Assembly (NCBI RefSeq): GCF_015864575.1
Contig: NZ_JADYWW010000001.1
Span: 682,001-746,000, forward strand
Length of the DNA stretch: 64,000 bases
Reading direction: 5' to 3'
Source of the DNA: Salinibacterium sp. SWN248
GTDB lineage: Bacteria > Actinomycetota > Actinomycetes > Actinomycetales > Microbacteriaceae
Shown here piece by piece: positions 17,802 to 26,214 of the stretch. The notes beneath the pieces are model-generated. The model saw nothing but the letters and a program-made list of their open reading frames with translations. It was not told the DNA's origin and ran no database searches. A program made the position numbers and the translations under genes. Numbering within the stretch: position 1 is the stretch's first letter; every line of letters begins with the position of its first letter.

Positions 17802-18719
17802 ATGAAGATTTCAGTTGTCGGTAGCTACGGCGTCGGTCTGACGATGCGCGTCCCGAGAGTTCCCGCCCCAGGCGAGACCGTCTCCGGTGGAACGTTCGAC
17901 GAAGGCCCCGGCGGAAAAGGGTCGAACCAGGCCATCGGCGCAGCGAGGCTTGGCGCAGAGGTAGCCTTCCTCACCGCCATCGGCGACGACGCGTTCGGTG
18001 CGTCGGCTCGTTCGCTCTGGCGTGCAGAAGGAGTAAACGCAGATCACGTGATCACCGCATCGGGGGCAACGATGGTTGGCTTCATCCTCGTTGATCCCTC
18101 TGGCGAAAACTGCATCTCCATCGCTCCCGGTGCACTCGACGAACTCGATGAGACTTCGGTCGAACCCTTCCGAACAGCGATCGCTGATTCCGACATTGTG
18201 GTGGTCTCGATGGAGATCCCGTTGTCGGCTGTGGAAGCGGCTTTGCGCATTGGGCGTGAGGCGGGGACCCGCACGCTTCTCAACCCGGCACCAGCCCAAA
18301 AGCTCCCTGATGAGCTGTGGCCGCTCATTGATGTCATTACTCCGAATCAGACCGAAGCTCCCGTGCTGTTGGGTCTCGCGCCCGATCACGGGCTCACGGA
18401 CGAAGAACTCGTGGACGCGCTGCGTGGACGCACGGGGGGCGTCGCAATTCTCACCCGCGGTGGTGCTGGCGCGCTTGCCTCCGACGCAGACGGGACTATC
18501 GAAATTGCGGCACGCACTGTGGAAAAGGTCGTTGACACCACCGGTGCGGGCGACTCATTCACCGCGGCGCTCGCTGTAGCGCTTGCTGAAGGCCGTGTGC
18601 TTTCCGAGGCTGCCGCTTTTGCTGCGGCCGCAGGCGCCCACGCAGTCACTATTGCGGGTGTCATTCCCTCACTTCCCACACGTAGCCAGCTGGATTCAAC
18701 GATTGGATCAACCCGATGA
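17802..18719 (+). CDS. PfkB-family sugar kinase (ribokinase/deoxyribokinase-like)
   Basis: A 305-residue ribokinase-fold kinase. It has the PfkB N-terminal signature GGKGSNQA, the catalytic motif DTTGAGDSF near residue 248, and NPAPAQKLP typical of ribokinases. The start ATG 17802 begins MKISVVGS, where the fold begins; an upstream TTG at 17769 would read through the candidate operator. With deoC and an RbsD-like gene downstream, phosphorylation of 2-deoxyribose (DeoK role) is more likely than of ribose, but this is inference. The stop overlaps the next gene (ATGA). Confidence 0.88.
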   Translation: MKISVVGSYGVGLTMRVPRVPAPGETVSGGTFDEGPGGKGSNQAIGAARLGAEVAFLTAIGDDAFGASARSLWRAEGVNADHVITASGATMVGFILVDPSGENCISIAPGALDELDETSVEPFRTAIADSDIVVVSMEIPLSAVEAALRIGREAGTRTLLNPAPAQKLPDELWPLIDVITPNQTEAPVLLGLAPDHGLTDEELVDALRGRTGGVAILTRGGAGALASDADGTIEIAARTVEKVVDTTGAGDSFTAALAVALAEGRVLSEAAAFAAAAGAHAVTIAGVIPSLPTRSQLDSTIGSTR

Positions 18720-19717
18720 CCGCATCGACACTGAGCGCGCCGCGAGCACGCTTCGACTTTCGAAAGCTCCTCCACGCGCGAGAATCCGGAGTTTTCGCCG
18801 CGCTCGTGCTGCTCTTCATCCTTGGCACAGTGCTGTCCCCGAACTTTGCACAGTCCGGAAACCTGCTGTCTGTCGGGCAGCAGATTTCCCAAATCGGCAT
18901 CATGGCGATTGGCGCAACGTTCGTCATCGTGAACGGTGAGATTGACCTTTCTGTGGGTTCAATTTACGCACTAGCCGCTGTCTCAACGGGTATGGCGATT
19001 GTGGCGGGAATGAGCTGGCCTGTAGCGTCCTTGATCGGCCTTGCCGTTGGAGCGTTCGCTGGTCTGCTCAACGGTCTTGCCGTCGTGTTGCTCGGTGTCC
19101 CGTCATTTATCGTGACGCTCGGCAGCCTGAGCGTGTTCCGAGGAGTGACGCTGTTGATTTCGGACGGCGCCCCCATTTCGTTGAGCGCGAAACTGCCTGG
19201 CGTTACCGAGTTCTCGCTGCTGGGTCAGGGGCGGCTCTTCGGAGTGGTTCCCATGCAGTTGTTGATCTTCGCCGCTGTCGCTGCTGTCGGAGTCATTTTG
19301 CTGTCTCGGTCGCGCCTTGGCTTCAACACCTACGCGGTCGGCGGCAACCAAGAGGCTGCTCGCCTCGTCGGAATCAATGTGAAAGCAGTCAAGCTCACTG
19401 CCTTCGTGCTCTCGGGTCTCACCGCCGCGATTGCCGGAGTGCTCGGCCTCTCCTTCCTCTCCTATGTTCAGGGAGTTACGGGAACCGGGCTCGAACTCAC
19501 GGTGATTTCGGCCGTGATTATCGGTGGTGCTGCACTCTTCGGTGGTTCCGGAACGATGTGGGGAACCATCATCGGTGTCATCTTCATCGGACTGCTGCAG
19601 AACATCCTGAATATCAATGGCATCTCGTCGTTCTGGCAGACCGTCGTCACCGGTCTTGTGATCGTCGCAGCAGTCGCTGCCGATACCTGGCAGCGCAAAC
19701 GCAAAACCAAGGCGTGA
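18716..19717 (+). CDS. Sugar ABC transporter permease, RbsC family
   Basis: A 333-residue integral membrane permease of the branched BPD_transp_2 type with about ten hydrophobic segments. The RbsC-type signatures are NGEIDLSVGSIYAL and, late in the protein, YAVGGNQEAARLVGINV. It overlaps the kinase stop by four bases, so the two are coupled. Together with the downstream binding protein and ATPase it imports a monosaccharide. Confidence 0.94.
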   Translation: MTASTLSAPRARFDFRKLLHARESGVFAALVLLFILGTVLSPNFAQSGNLLSVGQQISQIGIMAIGATFVIVNGEIDLSVGSIYALAAVSTGMAIVAGMSWPVASLIGLAVGAFAGLLNGLAVVLLGVPSFIVTLGSLSVFRGVTLLISDGAPISLSAKLPGVTEFSLLGQGRLFGVVPMQLLIFAAVAAVGVILLSRSRLGFNTYAVGGNQEAARLVGINVKAVKLTAFVLSGLTAAIAGVLGLSFLSYVQGVTGTGLELTVISAVIIGGAALFGGSGTMWGTIIGVIFIGLLQNILNINGISSFWQTVVTGLVIVAAVAADTWQRKRKTKA

Positions 19718-19807
19718 AATATTGCGTCTTCCCCTAGCTGAGCGGCTTACCACCTGCGCTCAGCGCAACAGCAAGAAATCCATCAGGACACAACCAAAGG
19801 AGTATTG

Positions 19808-20836
19808 ATGTCCATTCGCACTAAGGCTCACCGCCTACTCACAGCAGGCGCAGTCCTTGCCACCGCTGCACTCGCACTCAGCGGCTGCGGAGCAATCACC
19901 GCAGCCAACGAAGGCGCGAGCGCAGACGGAAGTTTCGAACTCGCCGGCTACATTCAAGAACGAATCGACAATGGCGACGAGCTGCGTATCAAGCTCAGCT
20001 ACCACGACCCGTCGTTGGCATTCGCAACTCCAATCAGCGAAGGCATGGAGCGTGCAGGTAGCGACCTCGGCGTAGACGTGCAACTCGTCGGACCCACCGG
20101 AGGCGATGCAGCAAAGCAGGTCTCTGAGCTTCAGACGCTCATTCAGCAAGAGGCTATTGACGGTCTTGCTGTCTCCTCCGCGTCGAGTGACGCACTCAAG
20201 CCTGTGATCGCGCAGGCTTTTGCTGCAGGCATCCCGATCATTTCCTTCAACACGGACAACCCCGACTCCCAACAAATGGGCTTCGTGGGCCAGGACCTCC
20301 GAGGATCAGGACAGTCTCAGGCTGAAGAACTCATCACCCAACTCGGTGACACCACGACCGGCAAGGTCGTAGTTTTCTCGCTCGACACCGGTGCAGGCTG
20401 GTCGAACGAACGATTCGGTGGATTTGAGGCTGGCTTCGAAGGTAGCGACCTCGAGCTCGTCGGCCCCGTAAACGTTGGCAACGAACCCAACGCTGCGTAC
20501 AACACAGTTGAGTCGACCATGGCTGGACTCTCGGATGTCGTAGCCATCGCTGGCCTCGATTGCTGCTCAACAACGGCAGCCGCGCAGTGGGTAGAGCAGT
20601 CCGGAAACACAGGAAAGATCACGACCGTCGGCTTTGACCTGCTGCCGTCGACCGCCGAGTTCGTAGAGAACGGTGTCATCACTTTCACGATTAGCCAGAA
20701 CCCCTCCGAGCAGGGCTACCAGGCAGTAAAGATCCTGTATGACTTCCTGACCGAAGGCACCGCGATCACCGGTGTCGACACGGGCGCCGAGTTCATCACG
20801 CAGGACAACCTGAGCGAAGCGACGGTAGAGGGCTAA
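19808..20836 (+). CDS. Sugar-binding lipoprotein, RbsB/periplasmic-binding-protein family 4
   Basis: A 342-residue lipoprotein with signal TAALALSGCG (Cys near residue 27). The body is a two-lobe sugar-binding fold with HDPSLAFATPISEGMERAG, IISFNTDNPDSQ and VGQDLRGSG. A strong AAAGGAG precedes ATG 19808. The TAA overlaps the ATG of the ATPase gene by one base. Captures the sugar imported by this system. Confidence 0.92.
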   Translation: MSIRTKAHRLLTAGAVLATAALALSGCGAITAANEGASADGSFELAGYIQERIDNGDELRIKLSYHDPSLAFATPISEGMERAGSDLGVDVQLVGPTGGDAAKQVSELQTLIQQEAIDGLAVSSASSDALKPVIAQAFAAGIPIISFNTDNPDSQQMGFVGQDLRGSGQSQAEELITQLGDTTTGKVVVFSLDTGAGWSNERFGGFEAGFEGSDLELVGPVNVGNEPNAAYNTVESTMAGLSDVVAIAGLDCCSTTAAAQWVEQSGNTGKITTVGFDLLPSTAEFVENGVITFTISQNPSEQGYQAVKILYDFLTEGTAITGVDTGAEFITQDNLSEATVEG

Positions 20837-22410
20837 TGGCTACGCTCCCTCTGCCCGACGATTCAGGCCCCACTATGAGTAAGCAAATGACTCCGCCCCC
20901 GGCAGTTACCATCCGAGGACTCAGCCGAAGCTTCGGCCCAGTGCGTGCTCTCGAGGACGTGAGCTTCGATGTACCAGTCGGCGAAGTAACCGCGCTCCTC
21001 GGCGAGAACGGCGCCGGAAAGTCAACACTGCTCAAGATTCTTGCGGGCCTGCAACCGCCGAGTGGAGGGAGCGTTTCCTTCTTCGACCGAGAGGTCACCG
21101 CATTCAGCCCCAACACGATGCTTACCGAACACAGTGTCGCAATCGTCCCTCAAGAGCTCTCGCTCCTACTGGACCGCACGGTTTCGGAGAACATTCTCGC
21201 GGGCGTCGAACCCGGAAACAGACTGTTCCCGTCACAGCGCGCAATGGTGCAGCGGACAATTGCTCTGCTCGATGAACTCGGGTTGCGGATTGATCCGCGG
21301 ATGCCGGTTCGTGAGCTCGACATGGCGACCCAGCAGCTTGTTGTCGTCGCGCGTTCGATCGCGAGAGGCTGCCGCGTGCTCATCCTGGATGAGCCAACGG
21401 CTATGTTGACCCCGGCAGAGTCCGATCGGCTTTTCGCGCTGATGGCACGGCTGAAGGCTGCGGGGACGACACTCGTCTATGTTTCGCACCGCATGCCCGA
21501 GGTTTTCGCGCTCGCGGATCAGATCGAAGTTCTGAGAGACGGAAAGCACGTTGCCTCGTGGCGTGCCGACGAAACCACACCGCAACGGGTTGTTGCGGCG
21601 ATGGTGGGTCGCGAGCTGAGCGAACTCACCACTCGTGCTCAATCGGGCGCACGCCCGATTCCTGCATCCGGAGCCGTCCCAGCGATTGAAATTAAAGAAC
21701 TCAGTGGAACCCGCCACTCTTCCATCAGCTTTGAACTCCACCCCGGTGAAATTCTCGGAGTCGCAGGGCTCCCTGATTCGGGGCGCGTTGAATTGCTGCA
21801 AAACATCTTCGGAGCCACTAAAGGGACCGGCGGGACCGTCAGCCTAGGGGGAGTGCCCTATGCGAACCGCACTCCCAGCGCGAGCATAGAAGCCAAGTTG
21901 GCCTTTGTGCCGGGCGAACGACGTGCTCAGGGCTTGCTCTCAACGATGAGCGTCGGGGACAACATCGGAGCTCTCACCGTGCGGGCGTTCACGCGACTCG
22001 GCCTTATCCGACGCCGTGCGTTTGATCGCGGGGCTAACGAACGAGCTCAAGCGCTCCGCGTTAAGACCGCAACGATCGACCAGCCGATCACCAACCTCTC
22101 GGGCGGTAACCAACAAAAGGCAATGCTTGGCCGTTGGCTCGCGATCGATCCACAAGTTTTGGTGCTCGATGAACCGACGCGTGGCGTGGACGTGGGAGCG
22201 AAGTCTGAAATCTACGAGCAGTTGTTCGCCCTAGCTGCCGAGGGAGTCGCGATCCTGTGTTCGTCCTCCGACTTGCCTGAACTCCTCACCATCACAGACC
22301 GCATCGCAGTCCTTAGCGAAGGGCGTTTAGTCGGAATTGTCGATACAGCGTCTGCCACTGAGGAATCGATCATGACCCTCGCCACTGGCGCTGTTTCGAC
22401 AGCAGCTTAA
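20836..22410 (+). CDS. Sugar ABC transporter ATP-binding protein, RbsA/MglA type
   Basis: A 524-residue protein with two ABC domains. The first has Walker A GENGAGKST (about residue 55) and Walker B VLILDEPTAML. The second has a degenerate Walker A (LPDSGRVE), as is usual in RbsA-type proteins, the signature LSGGNQQKAMLGRWL, and VLVLDEPTRGVDVG. The start overlaps the previous stop; ATG 20875 is an alternative that would remove 13 unconserved residues. Confidence 0.94.
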   Translation: MATLPLPDDSGPTMSKQMTPPPAVTIRGLSRSFGPVRALEDVSFDVPVGEVTALLGENGAGKSTLLKILAGLQPPSGGSVSFFDREVTAFSPNTMLTEHSVAIVPQELSLLLDRTVSENILAGVEPGNRLFPSQRAMVQRTIALLDELGLRIDPRMPVRELDMATQQLVVVARSIARGCRVLILDEPTAMLTPAESDRLFALMARLKAAGTTLVYVSHRMPEVFALADQIEVLRDGKHVASWRADETTPQRVVAAMVGRELSELTTRAQSGARPIPASGAVPAIEIKELSGTRHSSISFELHPGEILGVAGLPDSGRVELLQNIFGATKGTGGTVSLGGVPYANRTPSASIEAKLAFVPGERRAQGLLSTMSVGDNIGALTVRAFTRLGLIRRRAFDRGANERAQALRVKTATIDQPITNLSGGNQQKAMLGRWLAIDPQVLVLDEPTRGVDVGAKSEIYEQLFALAAEGVAILCSSSDLPELLTITDRIAVLSEGRLVGIVDTASATEESIMTLATGAVSTAA

Positions 22411-22439
22411 CCGCACCACCCCACATCGAAAGGAATCAC

Positions 22440-22895
22440 ATGAAGCGCAACGGCATTCTGAACGCCGAACTCAGCGGTGCTCTGGCCACGCTCGGGCACA
22501 CGGACCTCATTCTGGTGGTCGACGCCGGATTTCCGATCCCACGGACGGCCCACCGCATTGACCTCGCTATCGCCGAGAATCTTCCCGACCTTCGAACGGT
22601 CATTGGATTGATCGCTGACGAAATCGTCGTCGAGGGTGTTGTGCGGGCTGATGACGTGACAACCAACAACCCACGACTTGATGGATGGCTCCACGAGCGC
22701 TTCAACACGGCCGACTTCACGAGTCGCCCGCACTCCGAGATGCTCAAGGAAATCGCCGAACAGGCCAAGGTCATCGTGCGCACAGGTGCGTTCGAGCCTT
22801 GGGGAAACATCGGCCTGTTCTGCGGCGTCGACGTGCCGAAATGGTTCGGCGGCGACGGCGTCATCGCCCCTGATTACTACGCATCACAACTCTGA
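22440..22895 (+). CDS. RbsD/FucU-family sugar mutarotase
   Basis: A 151-residue protein of the D-ribose pyranase/fucose mutarotase family: MKRNGILNAELSGALATLGH with the catalytic-type His, VVDAGFPIP, and the C-terminal VRTGAFEPWGNIGLFCGV. It would interconvert pyranose and furanose or anomeric forms so that the imported sugar suits the kinase. AAAGGAA precedes the ATG. Confidence 0.92.
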   Translation: MKRNGILNAELSGALATLGHTDLILVVDAGFPIPRTAHRIDLAIAENLPDLRTVIGLIADEIVVEGVVRADDVTTNNPRLDGWLHERFNTADFTSRPHSEMLKEIAEQAKVIVRTGAFEPWGNIGLFCGVDVPKWFGGDGVIAPDYYASQL

Positions 22896-22965
22896 CCACG
22901 GCGCAGAAGCGCCACAGTGTCGCCCCATCAATGGTGCCGACAACACGCAATAGAAAGAGAAACAA

Positions 22966-23676
22966 GTGTCTGAAACTGTTACCACCCCTGAGCTCATGCT
23001 CACCCCTGCTGAGATGGCTCCGTACATTCAGCACACCAAGATCGAGGTCGGATCCACTCGCGACGAGATGATCGCCCACGCTCGGGAAGCCGTCAAGTAT
23101 GGGTTCAATGCCGCTATGGTTCCTGCATCATGGGTTCCCTTGGTCGCAGCCGAACTCGCTGGCACCGGCATCCAGATTGCATCAGCCCTAGATTTCCCCA
23201 GTGTTGGCGTAATGACGAGTGCAGGCAAGGCGGCTGAGGCTGCAGAGATCGCGCGTCTCGGAGCAACCCAGCTCGACATCGGGGTGCAGATCGGATGGCT
23301 GAAGAGTGGAATGTACGACGAGTTCCGCGAAGACATTGCTGGAGTCGTTCGGGCCTCGGGCATCCCCGTCAAGGTAATGCTGGAACTGCCGTTGTTGACG
23401 GATGCGGAGAAGGATATTGCGGTCGAACTCTCCATGGATGCGGGAGCTGCCTACTTGAAGAACGCCAGCAGCGGGCAGATCGAAACTGCAAACCCGGAAA
23501 GCGTTCGTTTTCTCGTTGAGCGTGCCCGACCAGGCGTTCTAGTGAAGGCCTCAGGTTCGATCAAGAGCTACACGCAAGGCCTGAACTTGCTGCGTGCCGG
23601 CGCGGTCCTGCTCGGCACCAGCGCTGGGATCGAAATTCTTCGGGACGCCGGAGACGAGAACACCGTCAGTTATTGA
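22966..23676 (+). CDS. deoC: Deoxyribose-phosphate aldolase-like protein (DeoC)
   Basis: A 236-residue TIM-barrel class I aldolase. The DeoC-type Schiff-base region AYLKNASSGQ contains the candidate catalytic Lys, and a second Lys lies in VLVKASGSIKSY, matching the conserved VKAAGGI strand. DeoC cleaves 2-deoxyribose-5-phosphate to acetaldehyde and glyceraldehyde-3-phosphate. The Lys context KNASSG departs from the usual KTSTGF, so a neighbouring DeoC/LacD-like specificity remains possible. GTG start with GAAAGAG upstream. Confidence 0.83.
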   Translation: MSETVTTPELMLTPAEMAPYIQHTKIEVGSTRDEMIAHAREAVKYGFNAAMVPASWVPLVAAELAGTGIQIASALDFPSVGVMTSAGKAAEAAEIARLGATQLDIGVQIGWLKSGMYDEFREDIAGVVRASGIPVKVMLELPLLTDAEKDIAVELSMDAGAAYLKNASSGQIETANPESVRFLVERARPGVLVKASGSIKSYTQGLNLLRAGAVLLGTSAGIEILRDAGDENTVSY

Positions 23677-23684
23677 TCAAAGAT

Positions 23685-23718
23685 CACCGTCCCGATTGCG
23701 CAATGCGTCGGGACGGTG
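23685..23718 (+). terminator. Hairpin between deoC and the GntR gene
   Basis: CACCGTCCCGA (23685-23695) pairs with TCGGGACGGTG (23708-23718). There is no clear T run, so it may reduce rather than stop readthrough into the regulator. Confidence 0.6.
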
Positions 23719-23747
23719 GTATTCATTACTTAAGCTAAGGGAGTTCC

Positions 23748-24500
23748 GTGACCACCACGTTGAGTGAAGTGATCAATCGCGATGCCCCAACCGCCATTCA
23801 CGTTCAAATTTCTGAGGGAATCCGGGCACGAATTCTGTCCGGAGAGTGGCCAGCGCACTACCGCCTCAAGAGCGAGCCAGAATTGGCTAATGACTTGGGG
23901 GTAAGCCGAGGCACCCTGCGACGTGCAATCACAACACTCATCGAAGAAGGGCTCCTTCGACAGGTGCGTGGTCGAGGCACTTTCGTGATCTCGACGACGA
24001 TCGAGCCCGCGATCGCTCAGAAGCTGAGCACGCTGTCTGAAGATTTCGCACATCAAGGAATTGTGGCGACGACCAAGGTGCTTGAATGCTCGCTCGAAAC
24101 CCCGCCGGCGCCTGTCGCGGCGCTCCTCGAGGTCCCGCAGGGGGGCTCTGTTCTGAAGCTAGTTCGTCTTCGTAGCGCTGAGCGCGGGCCGCTGGTGCTC
24201 CTGTACAACTATGTGCGCACTGACTTGGCAAACGGCATTGAACTCGTCGACTTTGAGGAGAAAAGCCTCTTTGGCACCCTCGAAGGAACGTATGGGTTGA
24301 GAATCGCCTCTGCCCGGCGCACCTTCAGCGCACAACCGGCTGAAGGTGACGTTGCGGACCATCTCAACCTCGAAGTAGGTGCGCCGGTGCAGTACCTTCA
24401 ACAGGTCACGTACCTATCGGATGATCGACCGGTCGAATACTCAGACGTGTGGATACACAGCGGGCGTTTGCAGATGACTTCCCTCCTCTCGCGTCGCTAG
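23748..24500 (+). CDS. GntR-family regulator, HutC subfamily
   Basis: A 250-residue regulator. The N-terminal winged helix carries PTAIHVQISEGIRARILSGEW and SEPELANDLGVSRGTLRRAI. The C-terminal UTRA ligand-binding domain includes RLRSAERGPLVLLYNYV and VEYSDVWIHSGRLQ. The start is GTG 23748 with AAGGGAG upstream. As the last gene of the islet it probably represses the operon and senses the imported sugar or its phosphate. Confidence 0.92.
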   Translation: MTTTLSEVINRDAPTAIHVQISEGIRARILSGEWPAHYRLKSEPELANDLGVSRGTLRRAITTLIEEGLLRQVRGRGTFVISTTIEPAIAQKLSTLSEDFAHQGIVATTKVLECSLETPPAPVAALLEVPQGGSVLKLVRLRSAERGPLVLLYNYVRTDLANGIELVDFEEKSLFGTLEGTYGLRIASARRTFSAQPAEGDVADHLNLEVGAPVQYLQQVTYLSDDRPVEYSDVWIHSGRLQMTSLLSRR

Positions 24501-24562
24501 CCCAAGTTCTCCAGCGAGGATTTCATCGAACGATAGTGAGAACTCTGTCGGCGATTACTGAT

Positions 24563-24660
24563 GCACCGTGGGTTCACATCCCACCGGTACCGCCCGCAAA
24601 AGCCCCGCATTCTTGTGAATGCGGGGCTTTTGCGTGCGCGGGCGCTGGCGCCGTGGTGCA
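24563..24660 (+). repeat. Right direct repeat (attR-like): degenerate tRNA-Ser 3' end plus terminator
   Basis: A near copy of 17534-17640. The T-loop reads TTCACAT instead of TTCAAAT, CCA is CCC, the hairpin loop has lost one base and the flank is about eight bases shorter. No tRNA 5' half precedes it, so it is not a gene. It marks the right edge of the sugar islet. Confidence 0.75.
24596..24633. terminator. Bidirectional hairpin in the right repeat
   Basis: GCAAAAGCCCCGCATTC and its exact complement flank TTGT. It can end transcription of the GntR gene and of the convergent terC operon. Confidence 0.75.
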
Positions 24661-24663
24661 GCT

Positions 24664-24906
24664 CTAGAACTGAGGCTTGTTGCTCGGACGGTTGGGGTCG
24701 TCATCGCGGAAGGGCAGCGCGGCAACTACCAATGCCGGAATAAGGAACCCCATGGCGAACGATAGCCAGAAGAACGATCCGAAGCTGCGGTCTTTGCGCT
24801 TGGCTGAGCCGGCGACCAAGAACGAGATGAAGAGGTTCAGCAGAAAAAGGCCGCCAAGAATTAGGGAGTAAACGAGGTCATAGGTTGCCGGAAGTAATGG
24901 GTTCAC
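24664..24906 (-). CDS. Small two-helix membrane protein
   Basis: An 80-residue protein with two hydrophobic segments (about residues 11-33 and 47-65) separated by a basic loop, SAKRKDRSFG, and a polar C-terminus. The GTG overlaps the terC TGA by four bases, so it is translationally coupled to terC and presumably shares its manganese control. No family recognised. Confidence 0.75.
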   Translation of the reverse strand: MNPLLPATYDLVYSLILGGLFLLNLFISFLVAGSAKRKDRSFGSFFWLSFAMGFLIPALVVAALPFRDDDPNRPSNKPQF

Positions 24907-25901
24907 GTCGCCACACTATCGACCTCGGCGAGTTCGTCTTCGGTCGCCATCCGGAATCCGCCGCCCGCGGGGGTCTCGATCGCGTGGCGGGGCTGGCCGC
25001 GCGTGGCCCACAGGCTCGCGCCGATCGACGTGGCCAGGATAACGAAAATCACACCGAGCGACAGAGTCGTCGAGATGTAATACACGTCGAGCAGGAGCAT
25101 CTTGATTCCGACCCAGACGAGCAAGAGCGCAAGACCGATCTTCAGATAGATGAAACGGTGCATAAGGTCGGCGAGGAGGAAGTACATTGCCCGCAGGCCT
25201 AGGATCGCGAAGGCATTGGCGGTGAACACAAGGAACGCTTCGTCGGTGACGGCGAAGATGGCCGGGATCGAGTCAACGGCAAACACGATGTCGGTGATCT
25301 CGACAAGAACCAGCACGGCCAACAGCGGGGTGGCAAGCAGAACGCCCGCCTTGCGCACGACAAGTTTCTGGCCGTAGAAGGCATCCGTCATGGGTACGCG
25401 CCGACGGAAGATCTTGAGCACAACAGACTTCTCCGGGTTGTAGTGATCGTGGCGTTTGCGAAGCATCTGGATTCCCGTAAACACCAAGAAGGCGCCGAAT
25501 ACGTAAAGCACCCACGCGAAGCTACTGAGCAGTGCTGCACCGGCCGCGATGAAAATGCCGCGGAAAACGAGAGCGCCAATAACTCCGAGAAACAGCACCC
25601 GGTGCTGAAACTGGGGCGGTACTGCGAAGGCCGTGAAAATGATGGCCCAGACGAAGACGTTATCGACGGCGAGCGACTTCTCGATGACGAAGCCCGCGAA
25701 GTACTGCTGGCCAAACTCGGCACCAAATAGCCACCAGATGATGAGACCAAAGGTCACGCCGGAGGCGACCCAGACGACCGACCACGCTGCAGCTTCGCGC
25801 ACGCTGATGACGTGGGCGGTGCGATGGGCGATCAGGTCGATGGCGAGCATCACGAGGATGACGCCGACAGCGGCGAGCCAAGCCCAGACGGGAACGTTCA
25901 T
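24903..25901 (-). CDS. TerC/Alx-family membrane protein, probable manganese exporter
   Basis: A 332-residue protein with about nine membrane helices and the TerC hallmark acidic motifs: EKSLAVDNVFVWAIIF near residue 75 and EITDIVFAVDSIPAIFAVT near residue 200. TerC/Alx proteins export Mn(II), in some bacteria to metallate exoenzymes. The 5' untranslated region is a yybP-ykoY-type riboswitch with an RBS-sequestering hairpin, supporting manganese homeostasis rather than tellurite resistance. GGAG lies seven bases before the ATG. Confidence 0.93.
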   Translation of the reverse strand: MNVPVWAWLAAVGVILVMLAIDLIAHRTAHVISVREAAAWSVVWVASGVTFGLIIWWLFGAEFGQQYFAGFVIEKSLAVDNVFVWAIIFTAFAVPPQFQHRVLFLGVIGALVFRGIFIAAGAALLSSFAWVLYVFGAFLVFTGIQMLRKRHDHYNPEKSVVLKIFRRRVPMTDAFYGQKLVVRKAGVLLATPLLAVLVLVEITDIVFAVDSIPAIFAVTDEAFLVFTANAFAILGLRAMYFLLADLMHRFIYLKIGLALLLVWVGIKMLLLDVYYISTTLSLGVIFVILATSIGASLWATRGQPRHAIETPAGGGFRMATEDELAEVDSVAT

Positions 25902-25908
25902 GAAACAA

Positions 25909-25933
25909 CTCCAGAATGTCAGAAATTCTGGAG
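25909..25933 (-). promoter_or_regulatory. RBS-sequestering hairpin (riboswitch expression platform)
   Basis: On the minus strand CTCCAGAAT (25933-25925) can pair with ATTCTGGAG (25917-25909) and so bury the GGAG ribosome site of terC. The same CCTCC is the 3' strand of riboswitch helix P1, so the two pairings exclude each other. Confidence 0.75.
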
Positions 25934-26026
25934 GTCTCGTCGAGCCCTTTCAGGCCCTAGCTGCACCGGGCCATGATGACACGACCGTAGTGACGATGAG
26001 CTTCGCGGGGACTACTCCCCTCCGTG
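25929..26026 (-). ncRNA. yybP-ykoY manganese riboswitch
   Basis: The minus-strand leader begins GGAGGGGAGTAG and ends GACGAGACCTCCA. Both are hallmark ends of yybP-ykoY (Mn2+-sensing) aptamers, with GGAGG/CCTCC forming P1 and ATCGTCACTACGG in the conserved middle. This class commonly precedes TerC/Alx genes. Metal binding would stabilise P1 and release the terC ribosome site. Confidence 0.85.
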
Positions 26027-26031
26027 CCCAT

Positions 26032-26061
26032 AGCTTAAGCGGATTCCGGTATGCCCCACAA
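26032..26061 (-). promoter_or_regulatory. Promoter of the terC riboswitch transcript
   Basis: On the minus strand, -35-like TTGTGG and -10 TAAGCT are separated by 18 bases. The predicted start, near 26026, coincides with the first bases of the riboswitch. Confidence 0.5.
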
Positions 26062-26143
26062 GGAATCTCTCGACGCATTCGGCGCTTTCGCAGCTTGCGG
26101 CGCGCCGAGGATCAGCGAGGGGCTCGATGAGCGCCCGAAGATG

Positions 26144-26178
26144 AAAGGGCCCCCCTTTTAGTCCCCGCAAGTGGGGAC
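26144..26178 (+). other. Two adjacent small hairpins before the CAP gene
   Basis: AAAGGG/CCCTTT and GTCCCC-GCAAGT-GGGGAC lie side by side in the 313-base gap between terC and the CAP gene. The rest of the gap is riboswitch and promoter. Their role (terminator or leader structure) is unclear. Confidence 0.4.
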
Positions 26179-26214
26179 TATACGTGCGCCGGGGGCTCGC
26201 GTAGCGTTCCTGAG

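Noticed and set aside
24541-24600. Second tRNA-Ser
   Set aside because: Only the T-arm and acceptor 3' half are present, with changes in the T loop and CCA; no 5' half or anticodon arm precedes it.
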